A stretch of DNA of 64,000 nt from Anabaena cylindrica PCC 7122 (GCF_000317695.1 NC_019771.1:3104001-3168000); one strand, 5' to 3'. Positions 8,289 through 17,873 are shown, counted from the stretch's first letter. The notes: generated from the letters alone by a model not told the origin. Numbers and translations: made by a program.

Positions 8289-9761
8289 ATGACAACTCAC
8301 ATCGAAATTCCGCTAATAGGCAAAAAAATTAAGTACCCATTTCGCTGGTTAATGGGGTTGATGGCATCTGGTATTTTGATAGTTGGTACAACCACAGCCT
8401 TAAAAGTAACAAATCAAGCAAATAGTAAAGAAGACATTACTAAACTCACTGTTCCAGTTGCCGCAAAAAGTGTCACAGTGCGGATTACTGCTAGTGGAAA
8501 AGTGCAACCAGTTCAAAGCGTGAATATTAGTCCCAAAAATCCGGGAATTATCACCGATTTAGATATTGAACAGGGGGAAACAGTCCAGAAAGGGCAAATT
8601 ATTGCTCGTATGGATAACTCCGAAATTAAAATGCGTATCCTTCAATTTCAAGCCAACTTAGAGCAAGCCAAAGCACAATTAGCGGAGAGTCAAGCGGGGA
8701 GTCGTCCTGAAGAAATTGCCCAAGCTAAAGCGCGTGTAGCTCAAGCAGTATCCCAGTTAGCTATTATTCGGGCGGGGAATCGTTCTCAGGAAATTGATCA
8801 AGCTAGAGCCGCTGTAGACTCAGCTAGAGCGCAGGTAGAACTAACCCAATCGAGGGTAAGACGTTATCAGGGTTTAGCAAAAGAAGGAGCAATTGCTCAG
8901 GATTCTCTAGACCAATATATCAGTGAAGATAAAAGAGCAAAAGCCAGTTTAGAAGAAGCTCAACGCCGATTATCACTACAAAAAGTGGGGAACCGTGATG
9001 AAGATATTAAAAGTCAGGAAGCTGTAGTTGCTCAAGAACGGGAAGCACTGCGAAAGCTGGAAAATGGCAACCGTCCCGAAGAAATTGCCCGACTTAAAGC
9101 CTCTGTAGCGTCGGCTGTAGCTCAGTTAAAACAGCAGCAAGTGCAGTTAGAAGATACCATTATTCGCGCTCCTTTTGCGGGGATTGTGACTCAAAAATAC
9201 GCCAATATAGGCGCTTTTGTGACACCAACAACTTCGGCTTCTACAAGTACTTCCGCAACTTCTAGTTCAATTGTGGCTTTAGCGACGGGTTTGGAAGTTT
9301 TAGCTCAGGTTCCCGAAGCTGATATTGGTAGGATTAAGCAGGGACAACAGGTAGAAATTATCGCTGATGCTTATCCAGATCAAGTATTTAAAGGCCGTGT
9401 ACGTTTGATTGCTCCTGAAGCGGTGATAGAGCAAGGTGTGACTTCTTTTCAGGTGCGGGTGGTGATTGATAGTGGTGCAGATAAATTGCGTTCTGGCTTG
9501 AATGTGGATGTGACGTTTTTGGGCGATCGCATTAACGATGCTTTAACCCTACCAACTGTAGCAATTCTCACCGAAAATGGCAAAACTGGCGTACTGATAC
9601 CAGATACGAATAATAAACCCCAGTTTCGAGAAATTACAATTGGAGCGCAAATCAAAGACGAAACTCAGGTTGTGGAGGGAGTAAACAAGGGTGATTTGAT
9701 ATTTGTGAACCCACCCAAAGACTACAAAATTGAAAAATCTAAAGAAAAGAACAATTCATGA
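8289..9761 (+). CDS. MacA/HlyD-type periplasmic adaptor (second export cluster)
   Basis: Paralogue of 1003-2571 with the same order: N-terminal membrane helix (about residues 18-40), lipoyl half (ISPKNPGIITDLDIEQGETVQKGQIIARMDN), long hairpin with repeated GSRPEEI, GNRSQEI, GNRDEDI and GNRPEEI units, second lipoyl half (DTIIRAPFAGIVTQKYANIGAFV) and beta-barrel. It lacks the Gly-rich tail. Its stop overlaps the permease start (ATGA at 9758-9761), so the two are translationally coupled. No TolC-like gene is attached to this cluster; the channel at 4716-6068 may serve both. Confidence 0.9.
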   Translation: MTTHIEIPLIGKKIKYPFRWLMGLMASGILIVGTTTALKVTNQANSKEDITKLTVPVAAKSVTVRITASGKVQPVQSVNISPKNPGIITDLDIEQGETVQKGQIIARMDNSEIKMRILQFQANLEQAKAQLAESQAGSRPEEIAQAKARVAQAVSQLAIIRAGNRSQEIDQARAAVDSARAQVELTQSRVRRYQGLAKEGAIAQDSLDQYISEDKRAKASLEEAQRRLSLQKVGNRDEDIKSQEAVVAQEREALRKLENGNRPEEIARLKASVASAVAQLKQQQVQLEDTIIRAPFAGIVTQKYANIGAFVTPTTSASTSTSATSSSIVALATGLEVLAQVPEADIGRIKQGQQVEIIADAYPDQVFKGRVRLIAPEAVIEQGVTSFQVRVVIDSGADKLRSGLNVDVTFLGDRINDALTLPTVAILTENGKTGVLIPDTNNKPQFREITIGAQIKDETQVVEGVNKGDLIFVNPPKDYKIEKSKEKNNS

Positions 9762-10975
9762 ACTTCCTAGAAAGCGTTCAAATGGCGGGTAAAACCTTAC
9801 TCTCTAATAAGTTGCGTAGCGCCCTGACTATGTTGGGTATTGTGATTGGTAATGGTTCAGTAATTGCGATGATTGGGATTGGGGAAGGGGGACAAAAGTT
9901 TGTAGCTAATCAATTAAATTCCTTGGGGCCAAACGTTTTGTTTGTGATTCCCGGTAACGAGGAAACTCAACGGGTGGCTAGAGATGTTACCAGAACTCTG
10001 GTTTTAGAAGATGCAAATGCGATCGCAACTCAAGTACCTACAGTAGCAGCTACCACAGCGGAATTGAATAGTAGACAGGTGGTGACATATAAAAACAGAA
10101 ATACCGATGTCAATATTATTGGGACAACTCCCAGCTTTTTAAAAGTGCGGGATTTTGAAGTAGCCACAGGCAGGTTTTTCACCGACATAGACATGAAGCG
10201 CAGCAACCAAGTTGTGGTGCTAGGTGCAAAGTTGAAAGCAAAACTTTTTGGTAATAATAACCCTGTTAGTCAGCAGATCAGAATTAAAAATGCCAGCTTT
10301 CAAGTAATTGGAGTGCTAACTGACAAAGGTTCAAATTTGGGTGTCGATTATGATGAGTCAGCATTAGTTCCGATTCTCACATCAGCAAACCGGCTAGTGG
10401 GAAGAACTTCTCCCTATGGACTAGAAGTAACCTACATTGTCACTTCTGCAAAAGATGCCGATAGCGTGGATGCAGCAGAGTTTCAAATTACTAATTTACT
10501 CCGACAACGACATAAACTCGTCGGTGAAGATGACTTTACTATCCGTACCCAAAAGGATGCTTTGCAAACAGTAGGTCAAATTTCCAGTGCTTTGACAACC
10601 ATGCTGGCTGCGATCGCTGGAATTTCTTTATTTGTCGGTGGCATTGGTATTATGAATATTATGCTCGTTTCTGTCACCGAACGCACCCAAGAAATTGGCT
10701 TAAGAAAAGCAATTGGTGCTACCGAGCAAGACATTTTACTTCAGTTCATTATTGAAGCAGTAATTGTTTCTGTAATTGGCGGTTTAATAGGAACTACAGT
10801 TGGAGTTGGTGGCATAATTTTAGTATCAGTATTAACTCCTTTAGAAGCAAGTATTTCCATCGTTTCTATTACAATGGCAGTTGGTATTTCTGGTGGCATT
10901 GGTTTATTCTTTGGCGTAGTTCCTGCCCGTCGTGCTGCCCAACTTGACCCAATTGTGGCGTTGAGAAGTGCGTAA
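9758..10975 (+). CDS. MacB-like ABC exporter permease (second cluster)
   Basis: N-terminal helix (NKLRSALTMLGIVIGNGSVIAMIGIG), a periplasmic domain of about 230 residues, three C-terminal helices, the conserved TERTQEIGLRKAIGAT loop and the ending PARRAAQLDPIVALRS. 405 residues, typical for the split MacB permease. Overlaps the adaptor gene by 4 bp. Its partner ATPase is 62 bp downstream. Confidence 0.9.
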   Translation: MNFLESVQMAGKTLLSNKLRSALTMLGIVIGNGSVIAMIGIGEGGQKFVANQLNSLGPNVLFVIPGNEETQRVARDVTRTLVLEDANAIATQVPTVAATTAELNSRQVVTYKNRNTDVNIIGTTPSFLKVRDFEVATGRFFTDIDMKRSNQVVVLGAKLKAKLFGNNNPVSQQIRIKNASFQVIGVLTDKGSNLGVDYDESALVPILTSANRLVGRTSPYGLEVTYIVTSAKDADSVDAAEFQITNLLRQRHKLVGEDDFTIRTQKDALQTVGQISSALTTMLAAIAGISLFVGGIGIMNIMLVSVTERTQEIGLRKAIGATEQDILLQFIIEAVIVSVIGGLIGTTVGVGGIILVSVLTPLEASISIVSITMAVGISGGIGLFFGVVPARRAAQLDPIVALRSA

Positions 10976-10983
10976 ATAATTCA

Positions 10984-11016
10984 TAATTCGTAATTCGTAA
11001 TTCGTAATTCGTAATT
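10984..11016. repeat. Short tandem repeat TAATTCG
   Basis: About four and a half copies of the heptamer TAATTCG in the gap between permease and ATPase genes. Heptamer tandem repeats of this kind are a feature of Nostocales genomes. Confidence 0.6.
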
Positions 11017-11037
11017 TTAAAAAAGGAATCAAATTCA

Positions 11038-11805
11038 GTGGCAAATACTCTTACTATAACTGATTCTATTTCTCCTAATCCTGCACCAAAATCCGGAATT
11101 ATTCGTTTAGAAAATATTTTTAAAATATATGGTAGTGGGGAAACAGAAGTAAAAGCACTAAATGATATCAACTTAATTATAGAAGAAGGTGAATATTGTG
11201 CAATTATGGGGCCTTCTGGTTCGGGTAAATCTACAGCCATGAATATTATCGGCTGTTTAGATCGTCCCAGTTCTGGACATTATTATTTAGACAATCTTGA
11301 TGTAGCCCAAATTGGTGATACACCATTGGCTCATATTCGGAATAAAAAGCTAGGATTTGTATTTCAACAATTCCATTTATTAAACCAATTGACAGCAATG
11401 GAAAATGTCATGCTGCCAATGGTGTATGCTGATGTTAAGCCTGGGGAAAGAAAAGAACGGGCAATTGAAGCATTGATCAAAGTAGGTTTAGAAAAACGTC
11501 TCAATAATAAACCTACCCAATTATCAGGAGGACAACAACAAAGAGTAGCGATCGCCCGCGCTATTGTCAACCGTCCCGTTGTTCTCCTTGCTGACGAACC
11601 CACCGGCGCACTTGATTCCCGCACCACTCAAGAAGTTTTAGATATTTTTGGTGAATTAAATAGCAGTGGAATTACAGTTGTCATGGTGACACATGAACCT
11701 GAAGTTGCGCGTCAAACCAAGCGTATTGTTTGGTTTCGTGATGGTGAAGTTGTCCATTCTCACATTACGCCAGCAGAAGTGAATCAGCTTGTAGTATCTG
11801 GATAA
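11038..11805 (+). CDS. MacB/LolD-type ABC exporter ATP-binding protein (second cluster)
   Basis: Complete ATPase: Walker A GPSGSGKST (about residues 60-68), signature LSGGQQQRVAIARAI, Walker B VVLLADEPTGALD, switch His in VMVTHEPE. It carries an extra 15-20 residues at the N-terminus compared with 4032-4703. The start is GTG at 11038, with AAGGAA about 10 nt upstream; no ATG gives a full domain. 255 residues. Confidence 0.92.
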   Translation: MANTLTITDSISPNPAPKSGIIRLENIFKIYGSGETEVKALNDINLIIEEGEYCAIMGPSGSGKSTAMNIIGCLDRPSSGHYYLDNLDVAQIGDTPLAHIRNKKLGFVFQQFHLLNQLTAMENVMLPMVYADVKPGERKERAIEALIKVGLEKRLNNKPTQLSGGQQQRVAIARAIVNRPVVLLADEPTGALDSRTTQEVLDIFGELNSSGITVVMVTHEPEVARQTKRIVWFRDGEVVHSHITPAEVNQLVVSG

Positions 11806-11806
11806 C

Positions 11807-11837
11807 GGCAAAATTTCCAGGTTGTTCCTATTTTGCC
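11807..11837. terminator. Hairpin between convergent genes (candidate bidirectional terminator)
   Basis: GGCAAAAT and ATTTTGCC form a perfect 8-bp stem with a 15-base loop two bases after the ATPase stop, and before the convergent hybrid kinase end at 11882. The A/T in the stem gives a U-rich 3' side in both directions. Confidence 0.45.
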
Positions 11838-11881
11838 CTTCTGCCATAAAAATATGTCTTCATAAGTCAAAAAAACAACTG

Positions 11882-14035
11882 TTAACTCGGCGATAAATTC
11901 ATGACTTGAGCGATCGCACGCACTAAATCTTCTCGAATTATCGGCTTTGACAGATGCAACTGAAATCCTGCGGCTAAAGCTTGGCGTTGGTCATATTCTC
12001 CAGCATAAGCCGTCAATGCGATCGCCTTTGGCACAAGTTCGCTTGCTATTGGAGTTTTTTCGCCTTGTTTGGACCTCCAACTTCTCACTTCACGTATCAG
12101 CATATAACCATCTATTTCCGGCATACTAATATCACTGATTAACACATCTACCTGTGATTGTGATAGCACTTCTATTGCTTGCAATCCTGAAGATACCGCC
12201 ATCACTTCAGCCCCATCCTCTTCTAAAACAAACGCCACAAAATCGAGAGAATCAACATCATCATCAACAACTAAAACCTTTACACCATTTAGCGACAAAT
12301 AATTTAAAGTTATAATTGAAGAATTACACTCTTCATCCATGACCCTAGAACTATCATCTTTAATCAACGGTAATCTGACAGTAAACCTTGCCCCCTGACC
12401 TATACCCGGGCTTTCTGCCGAAACAATCCCACCATGCATTTCCACTATATTCCGCACAATTGCCAGACCTAAACCTAATCCACCAAATTTTCTAGTAGAA
12501 CTGCTATCTGCTTGCCGGAAGTAATCAAATACATAGGGCAAAAACTCATCACTAATTCCCTTACCCGTATCACTAACAGTAATTTGAGCATAGTCATCAA
12601 CCTGCCCTAATTGCACTTCTACCATTCCTCCCCTGGGCGTAAATTTAACAGCATTAGAAAGCAAATTCCAAATAACCTGTTGCAAGCGAGTAGGATCACC
12701 TAACACTTTGCCAAGATTCTCTGGCAATACTGTCTTTATCTGAATAGATTTAGTGTTTGCGGCTAACCGGATTGTCTCTATAGTTGACAAAATTGTTGAT
12801 TCTAGGTTAACTTCTGCCGTATTTAGCACCAGTTTACCCTGTAAAATTCTAGAAACATCAAGTAAATCTTCAATCAGTTGAACCTGTAATTTGGCATTGC
12901 GCTCAATAGTTGCTAAGGCTTGAGATATTTTGATGTCATCTAATTTATGGGTTTGCAGCAACTGTGACCACCCTAAAATTGAATTTAGAGGTGTGCGTAA
13001 CTCATGTGAGAGTACAGCTAAAAATTCATCTTTAATTCGATTAGCTGTTTCAGCTTGTGTGCGTGCTGCTTGTTCTAACTCTAGTAAATGGGCGCGTTCT
13101 TGTTGAATTTCTTTGTTTTCATGGATATCTGTACAAGTACCAAACCACTTAACAATACAACCTTGCTCATCTTTAAGTGGTAATCCTCGTGCTAATTGCC
13201 AACGATAACAACCATCAGCACGTTTAAAGCGATATTCATTCTCGTATTTAGTACCACTTTCAATAGCATTTAACCAAACTGTATAAGAACTTTCCATATC
13301 ATCTGGATGTAATGCTGCCAACCAACCATCATCCAATGATTCCTCAAATGTTAATCCTGTGTATTCGCTCCAATTTTGATTAAAATAATCGCACTCTCCT
13401 TTGGCATTACTTGTCCATACCAGTTGCGGTATTGCTTCTACTAAATAACGGTAGCGTTCCTCACTTTGTCTTAAAACTTCGAGAATACGTTGACGTTCAG
13501 CTATTTCCTGTTTTAATTGTTCGTTGGTATTAGTAATCTCTTGAGTGCGGAGAGTGACCAAATCTTCTAAATGATTTTGATATTTTCTGAGTTCCTTATC
13601 TATACGTAACCTATCAGATATTTCTGTTTGCAATTCTTGATTTATTTGTTGTAGTTGCATCGGGCTGGGAAGAGCTATTGCTTGTGGAATTAAAGGCACA
13701 AGTTCCACTGCTGTAATTACGGATACGAGAGCGGTTACAGCTTTAATCAAACCTGACAACCAGTAAATTGGATACCAAAGAGTCCAAATTGCTAGTAAGT
13801 GAGTAGTGCCACAAGCAATAATAAAGGCGCTAAATAACAGAAATATCCAAGAAAATGGTAGATCTTTACGCTTATTAACAAAGTAAAATAATGTAATAGG
13901 AATTGAGTAATAAGCAAGGGCAATCAGTCCATCAGATACTAAATGTAGGGAAACTAAATCAGTTTTCCAAAGATAGCAATGTCCATGTGGTATGAACTGA
14001 TCTGAATTAAAAAAAATATTCCATAATTCTGGCAT
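11882..14035 (-). CDS. Ethylene-receptor-like hybrid sensor histidine kinase (EBD-PAS-HisKA-HATPase-REC)
   Basis: The N-terminal 125 residues are three membrane helices matching the plant ETR1 ethylene-binding domain: Asp35, Tyr42, Ile45-Pro46, Ile72, Cys75 and His79 keep exactly the spacing of ETR1 Asp25, Tyr32, Ile35-Pro36, Ile62, Cys65 and His69 (Cys and His bind the Cu(I) cofactor in the plant receptor). Then a coiled coil (125-195), a PAS domain (about 195-310), HisKA with SHELRTPLN (His344), an ATPase domain with N461, DTGKG and GLGLGL, and a receiver domain with DDD at 591-593 and phosphoacceptor Asp635 (LISDISMPE). 717 residues, all kinase motifs intact. It probably senses ethylene or a related small molecule through copper; the output partner is not encoded adjacent in an obvious way. 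Confidence 0.9.
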   Translation of the reverse strand: MPELWNIFFNSDQFIPHGHCYLWKTDLVSLHLVSDGLIALAYYSIPITLFYFVNKRKDLPFSWIFLLFSAFIIACGTTHLLAIWTLWYPIYWLSGLIKAVTALVSVITAVELVPLIPQAIALPSPMQLQQINQELQTEISDRLRIDKELRKYQNHLEDLVTLRTQEITNTNEQLKQEIAERQRILEVLRQSEERYRYLVEAIPQLVWTSNAKGECDYFNQNWSEYTGLTFEESLDDGWLAALHPDDMESSYTVWLNAIESGTKYENEYRFKRADGCYRWQLARGLPLKDEQGCIVKWFGTCTDIHENKEIQQERAHLLELEQAARTQAETANRIKDEFLAVLSHELRTPLNSILGWSQLLQTHKLDDIKISQALATIERNAKLQVQLIEDLLDVSRILQGKLVLNTAEVNLESTILSTIETIRLAANTKSIQIKTVLPENLGKVLGDPTRLQQVIWNLLSNAVKFTPRGGMVEVQLGQVDDYAQITVSDTGKGISDEFLPYVFDYFRQADSSSTRKFGGLGLGLAIVRNIVEMHGGIVSAESPGIGQGARFTVRLPLIKDDSSRVMDEECNSSIITLNYLSLNGVKVLVVDDDVDSLDFVAFVLEEDGAEVMAVSSGLQAIEVLSQSQVDVLISDISMPEIDGYMLIREVRSWRSKQGEKTPIASELVPKAIALTAYAGEYDQRQALAAGFQLHLSKPIIREDLVRAIAQVMNLSPS

Positions 14036-15007
14036 TGTTTCTAATAAATATATTTTATTTGATTGCGATTAATTACTAAAGACAGCAGGAATAAGGCTTC
14101 GTCGTGAGTTGTGACAAGTCTTACAGTGATCTTGCGATGCTTTGAGCTTGCTGAAGGGTCTAACTGCTTAACTACCGCGTTGGGGACTCGACTGAGGTTT
14201 TGCCGAACGTCCGAACGGAGTTATGAATAGAACTAGCTTGGTTTTTGACTTTCAATTTGGATTCTTTACATCATTTATCTGCAATATGTTGTATGTGTAG
14301 CAATCTTATTTAATTTTGAAACTATAAAAGTCAGATCTTCAATTTCTGCAAAAATTTGGGGTATCATCGTTGATAAATGATTTAGGATTGCTATGGCAAC
14401 CTGGTTCGATTGGTGACAACTTATGTCGCATCAATCAAAAAAAAATCTATAAAAAGTTAGATTTTTGTAATAGTTAAGATCCCTATGTAATTCTTCTTAG
14501 AATAAGATCTGGGATTTCTGATTTTTGAACGGGTTTTATCTGCAAACCCTGATTGGATATAGATTTCAGTCACAGGATATTTTCAAAATTCAAATCCGAT
14601 CACTATAGTACAACATAAATTGTATTCTGTTTACCTGATTCCTGCCTATACCTATAGATTATTGATTATAAGATAAATTTATTGAAATTGCAGCGATAAA
14701 GTTGAGACAAATATGTCCATAGTCTTTTTTAAAGTCTCTGAATCTAGAGAAAGCGCAAAATTTCAGTCTTTTACACTAGCTTGATAAATTACTGTCAAAA
14801 TACAGTTACAAATTCTGCTGAATTTACACATTTGGGATCATCTCGATAAATAAAGACCTGTAATCTCGTGTTCATGATAACGAAAATTACCGTTACACTA
14901 CGGAAAGAGAGGTTAAGCAAATTTTGGAAATAATCATAAATTAAGATTCTCATGCCTTTTGGACATGATTAAGTGTAAAACTGAGTGTTAACAGACAGAA
15001 GTTGAAT
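14036..15007. other. Long AT-rich intergenic region with no gene recognised
   Basis: 972 bp between divergent signalling genes. It contains a more GC-rich patch at about 14100-14222 resembling a decayed dispersed repeat, then AT-rich sequence with many in-frame stops on both strands. I see no tRNA, and no open frame that looks protein-like. Its length suggests 5' leaders or a small RNA, but nothing can be called. Confidence 0.4.
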
Positions 15008-15727
15008 ATGAGTAAAATTCGGATTGCGCTAATTGAAGATCATGATCTCACCCGTGTGGGTATTCGGACAGCACTAATGCAAAAGGAAGAGATTGAAATT
15101 GTAGGGGAAGCTGGCAATGCGGATGAGGGACTAAAAATGTTAAAAAAACTACAACCAGATATTGCCATTGTCGATATTGGTTTACCAGATAAGGATGGTA
15201 TTGAGCTAACAAAAGAGTTAAAAGCCGTCGCTGAAGGTGAAGAGTTGGACACCAAAGTGCTAATTTTGACCCTACGGGATAATAAAGAGGCGGTATTGGC
15301 AGCTTTTGCGGCTGGTGCAGACTCCTACTGCATGAAAGATATCAAGTTCGATAATTTACTGGAAGCAGTACGAGTAACTTACAATGGCAATGCTTGGATT
15401 GATCCAGCGATCGCTCGAATAGTATTGCAACAAGCACAACAAAGTCCACAGAGACTGACATCCATCTCCTCAGATCCCAAAATTTCTGTCAATTCTTCAG
15501 AATCATTAGAAACTCAGCAGTCTATTGAAGACTACTCCCTCACAGAAAGGGAATTAGAAGTATTACAATTAATAGTCGAAGGCTGTAGTAATGCGATAAT
15601 TGCGGAGAGACTTTACATCACAATTGGAACTGTAAAAACTCACGTCCGCAATATTCTTAACAAACTATGTGCTGATGACCGTACCCAAGCAGCAGTACGT
15701 GCCTTGCGTTCTGGAATCGTGGGCTAA
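15008..15727 (+). CDS. NarL/LuxR-family response regulator
   Basis: Receiver domain at the N-terminus (IRIALIEDHDLTRVGIRTAL; phosphoacceptor Asp in IAIVDIGLPDKDG, about residue 56 from this start; LTLRD; Lys in YCMKDI) followed by a linker and a LuxR-type HTH (TERELEVLQLIVEGCSNAIIAERLYITIGTVKTHV). ATG 15008 is preferred to an in-frame TTG at 15002. No kinase is fused; the nearest kinase is the divergent ethylene-receptor-like protein about 970 bp away. A phosphatase-type response regulator follows 49 bp downstream. Confidence 0.92.
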   Translation: MSKIRIALIEDHDLTRVGIRTALMQKEEIEIVGEAGNADEGLKMLKKLQPDIAIVDIGLPDKDGIELTKELKAVAEGEELDTKVLILTLRDNKEAVLAAFAAGADSYCMKDIKFDNLLEAVRVTYNGNAWIDPAIARIVLQQAQQSPQRLTSISSDPKISVNSSESLETQQSIEDYSLTERELEVLQLIVEGCSNAIIAERLYITIGTVKTHVRNILNKLCADDRTQAAVRALRSGIVG

Positions 15728-15776
15728 TAGTGCAAGAAGGCAGTCTTGGTGGAGGAAGGATAGCTTGTTGGATAAA

Positions 15777-17450
15777 ATGACCGAGAAAGATCAAGAAAAA
15801 CTCAAGCTAATGGTGGTAGATGATGAACCAGATAACTTGGACTTACTCTACCGTACTTTTTGGCGAAATTTTAAAGTATATAAAGCAAATAATGCCCATG
15901 ATGCTTTGGCAATTTTAGATCAAGTAGGAGAGATGGCTGTGATTATCTCTGATCAAAGAATGCCAGATATGAACGGCACGGAATTGTTCAGTCGCACCGT
16001 GGAACGCTTTCCCGATACAATTCGGATTTTGTTGACCGGTTTTACTGATGTCGAAGATTTAGTCGATGCAATTAACTCTGGTCAAGTATTTAAATACATC
16101 ACTAAACCTTGGAAGCCTGAACAACTAAAAGCATTAGTCGAGCAAGGCTGTGATACATATAAATTAGTAAAAAAGCGTACAAAAGAATTACGTCATGCCC
16201 TAAGACGAGAATCTTTATTTAACGCCGTCACCACCGCAATTCGACAATCCTTTGACTATGACAGCATCTTACAAAAAATTGTCTGTACTATTGGCAAAAC
16301 CTTTGCTGCAACTAGTTGTGTACTCAGACTAGTAGAAGAAGATCGCCTAATACAAACCCAGTTTTCCTATCAAGATTCCAAAGACCCAGAGTTCAGTTTA
16401 CCCTTCAACCCTATCCCCTTAATTGAAGAAGTTCTCCAAACTCAACACTATCAAATAATTCAAGATATACATCATGACAATCCTTATCACTGCTTAGTTG
16501 TCCCATTTACCTACCAACAGCACTTACTAGCTGTGATGACTCTCTATCAATGGGGCAGTGAGCATCCTTGGCCAGAGGAAGACATTCAACTCCTTACAGG
16601 TGTAGCAGAACAAGCAGCTTTAGCTCTCTCCCAAGCCAAACTCTACCAAAGCCTGCAAGAAAAACAACAGCAAATCCACCTGGAATTGGAAGTTGCTCGC
16701 CAAATTCAAAATAATCTGCTCCGTCAAACTTTACCTGATCTTGACGGTCTCAAAGTACAAGCCTGCTGTTATCCAGCACGGGAAGTAGGAGGTGATTTTT
16801 TTGAAGTGTTTGTTCATCCTAAAGGTGAATTGTGGTTAGCAGTCGGTGATGTTTCTGGTAAAGGTGTCCCAGCGGCTCTATTTATGGCTAGTGCTATTTC
16901 TTTATTACGTCGGGAATTATCCCAAGAATCACCAGCCGAGCCGAATGTTGTTATGCAGAATCTTAACTTTGCTTTATCTGATGACTTAATCAGCAATAAT
17001 TACTTTATTACCCTTGTCATTGCATCTTACACCCCGGCTACTCAGGAACTTGTCTATGCTAACGCCGGCCATATTTATCCACTATTGTGGTCACAGTCGG
17101 AAAATGTGGTGACTCAACCAAATTACCTCAAAATCCGCAGTGTCCCCTTGGGTATCCTACCAAAGTGGCAATCACAGTCTGAGCGATTGAAACTTACTTC
17201 TGGAGACACATTACTGTTAGCTAGTGATGGTATTACGGAAGCTAAAGTATCACTATATTCAAAGTCACTCAAAAATACTGATGGTAGTAGTCGATCTATT
17301 CAGCCTACCATGCTAAATCAGGAAGGTCTTTGGCAACTGATCCAAGAGCAACCTCAATCACTGTCTCTCAAACATTTAATCGCTCGTATTCAAGCAGATA
17401 ACCATGTGCAAGAAGATGACCAAACAATCCTCTCTCTGGAGGTTATGTAA
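15777..17450 (+). CDS. Response regulator with GAF and SpoIIE-type PP2C phosphatase domains
   Basis: Domains in order: receiver (KLMVVDDEPDNLDLLYRTF; Asp in VIISDQRMPDM; Lys in YITKPWKPE), GAF-like (about residues 160-300), short coiled coil, and a PP2C/SpoIIE phosphatase (LEVARQIQNNLLRQTLPDLDGLKV; metal-binding GGDFFEV and VGDVSGKG; LLASDGITEA; EDDQTILSLEV). Such proteins dephosphorylate anti-anti-sigma (STAS) proteins. ATG 15777 lacks a good ribosome site; GGAGGAAGGA at 15751-15760 better suits TTG 15765 four codons upstream, so translation may start there. The next gene is an RsbW-like kinase 3 bp downstream. Confidence 0.88.
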   Translation: MTEKDQEKLKLMVVDDEPDNLDLLYRTFWRNFKVYKANNAHDALAILDQVGEMAVIISDQRMPDMNGTELFSRTVERFPDTIRILLTGFTDVEDLVDAINSGQVFKYITKPWKPEQLKALVEQGCDTYKLVKKRTKELRHALRRESLFNAVTTAIRQSFDYDSILQKIVCTIGKTFAATSCVLRLVEEDRLIQTQFSYQDSKDPEFSLPFNPIPLIEEVLQTQHYQIIQDIHHDNPYHCLVVPFTYQQHLLAVMTLYQWGSEHPWPEEDIQLLTGVAEQAALALSQAKLYQSLQEKQQQIHLELEVARQIQNNLLRQTLPDLDGLKVQACCYPAREVGGDFFEVFVHPKGELWLAVGDVSGKGVPAALFMASAISLLRRELSQESPAEPNVVMQNLNFALSDDLISNNYFITLVIASYTPATQELVYANAGHIYPLLWSQSENVVTQPNYLKIRSVPLGILPKWQSQSERLKLTSGDTLLLASDGITEAKVSLYSKSLKNTDGSSRSIQPTMLNQEGLWQLIQEQPQSLSLKHLIARIQADNHVQEDDQTILSLEVM

Positions 17451-17453
17451 GTA

Positions 17454-17873
17454 ATGAAAAGTGAGCTTCACGTACCAAGTGACTTAATTTTTGTAAATAT
17501 CGTTGAAGCTTGGTTGCTAGGATGCTTAAAAATCCAGATGGGAGAATCTGTGGATTGGTCAGCCCAATCCAGTCGTTTACGCTTGGCGTTGGTGGAAGCG
17601 TATACTAACACTGTCCGTCATGCTCACAAAAATCAGCCTCATCTGCCAATTTTGCTACGTTTGGAACTAAAAGATCACAAATTGTTGCTGGAAATTTGGG
17701 ATTACGGCCAAGGCTTTGATATGTCTACCTATTTTCCTCCTGATCCGACGGAAAAAAAAGAAGGTGGTTATGGGTGGCTGATTATGAATCGTCTCATGGA
17801 CAAGGTAGAGTATCAGTTGCAGATTAATGGTGCTAACTGTCTCAAGCTAGAAGCTACTCTGCCCAAAGATTGA
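17454..17873 (+). CDS. RsbW/SpoIIAB-like anti-sigma serine kinase (HATPase_c_2)
   Basis: 139 residues with the GHKL fold of anti-sigma kinases: N-box LRLALVEAYTNTVRHAH, G1 box WDYGQGFDM, and a glycine-rich GGYGWLIMNRLMDKVEY lid. Starts 3 bp after the PP2C gene, so the two are co-transcribed and probably translationally coupled. Together they supply the kinase and phosphatase of a partner-switching module; the STAS substrate is not encoded in this window. Confidence 0.87.
   Translation: MKSELHVPSDLIFVNIVEAWLLGCLKIQMGESVDWSAQSSRLRLALVEAYTNTVRHAHKNQPHLPILLRLELKDHKLLLEIWDYGQGFDMSTYFPPDPTEKKEGGYGWLIMNRLMDKVEYQLQINGANCLKLEATLPKD

Noticed and set aside
14380..14440. GGTTCGATTGG string resembling a tRNA T-arm
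   Set aside because: No acceptor, D or anticodon stems can be drawn around it.
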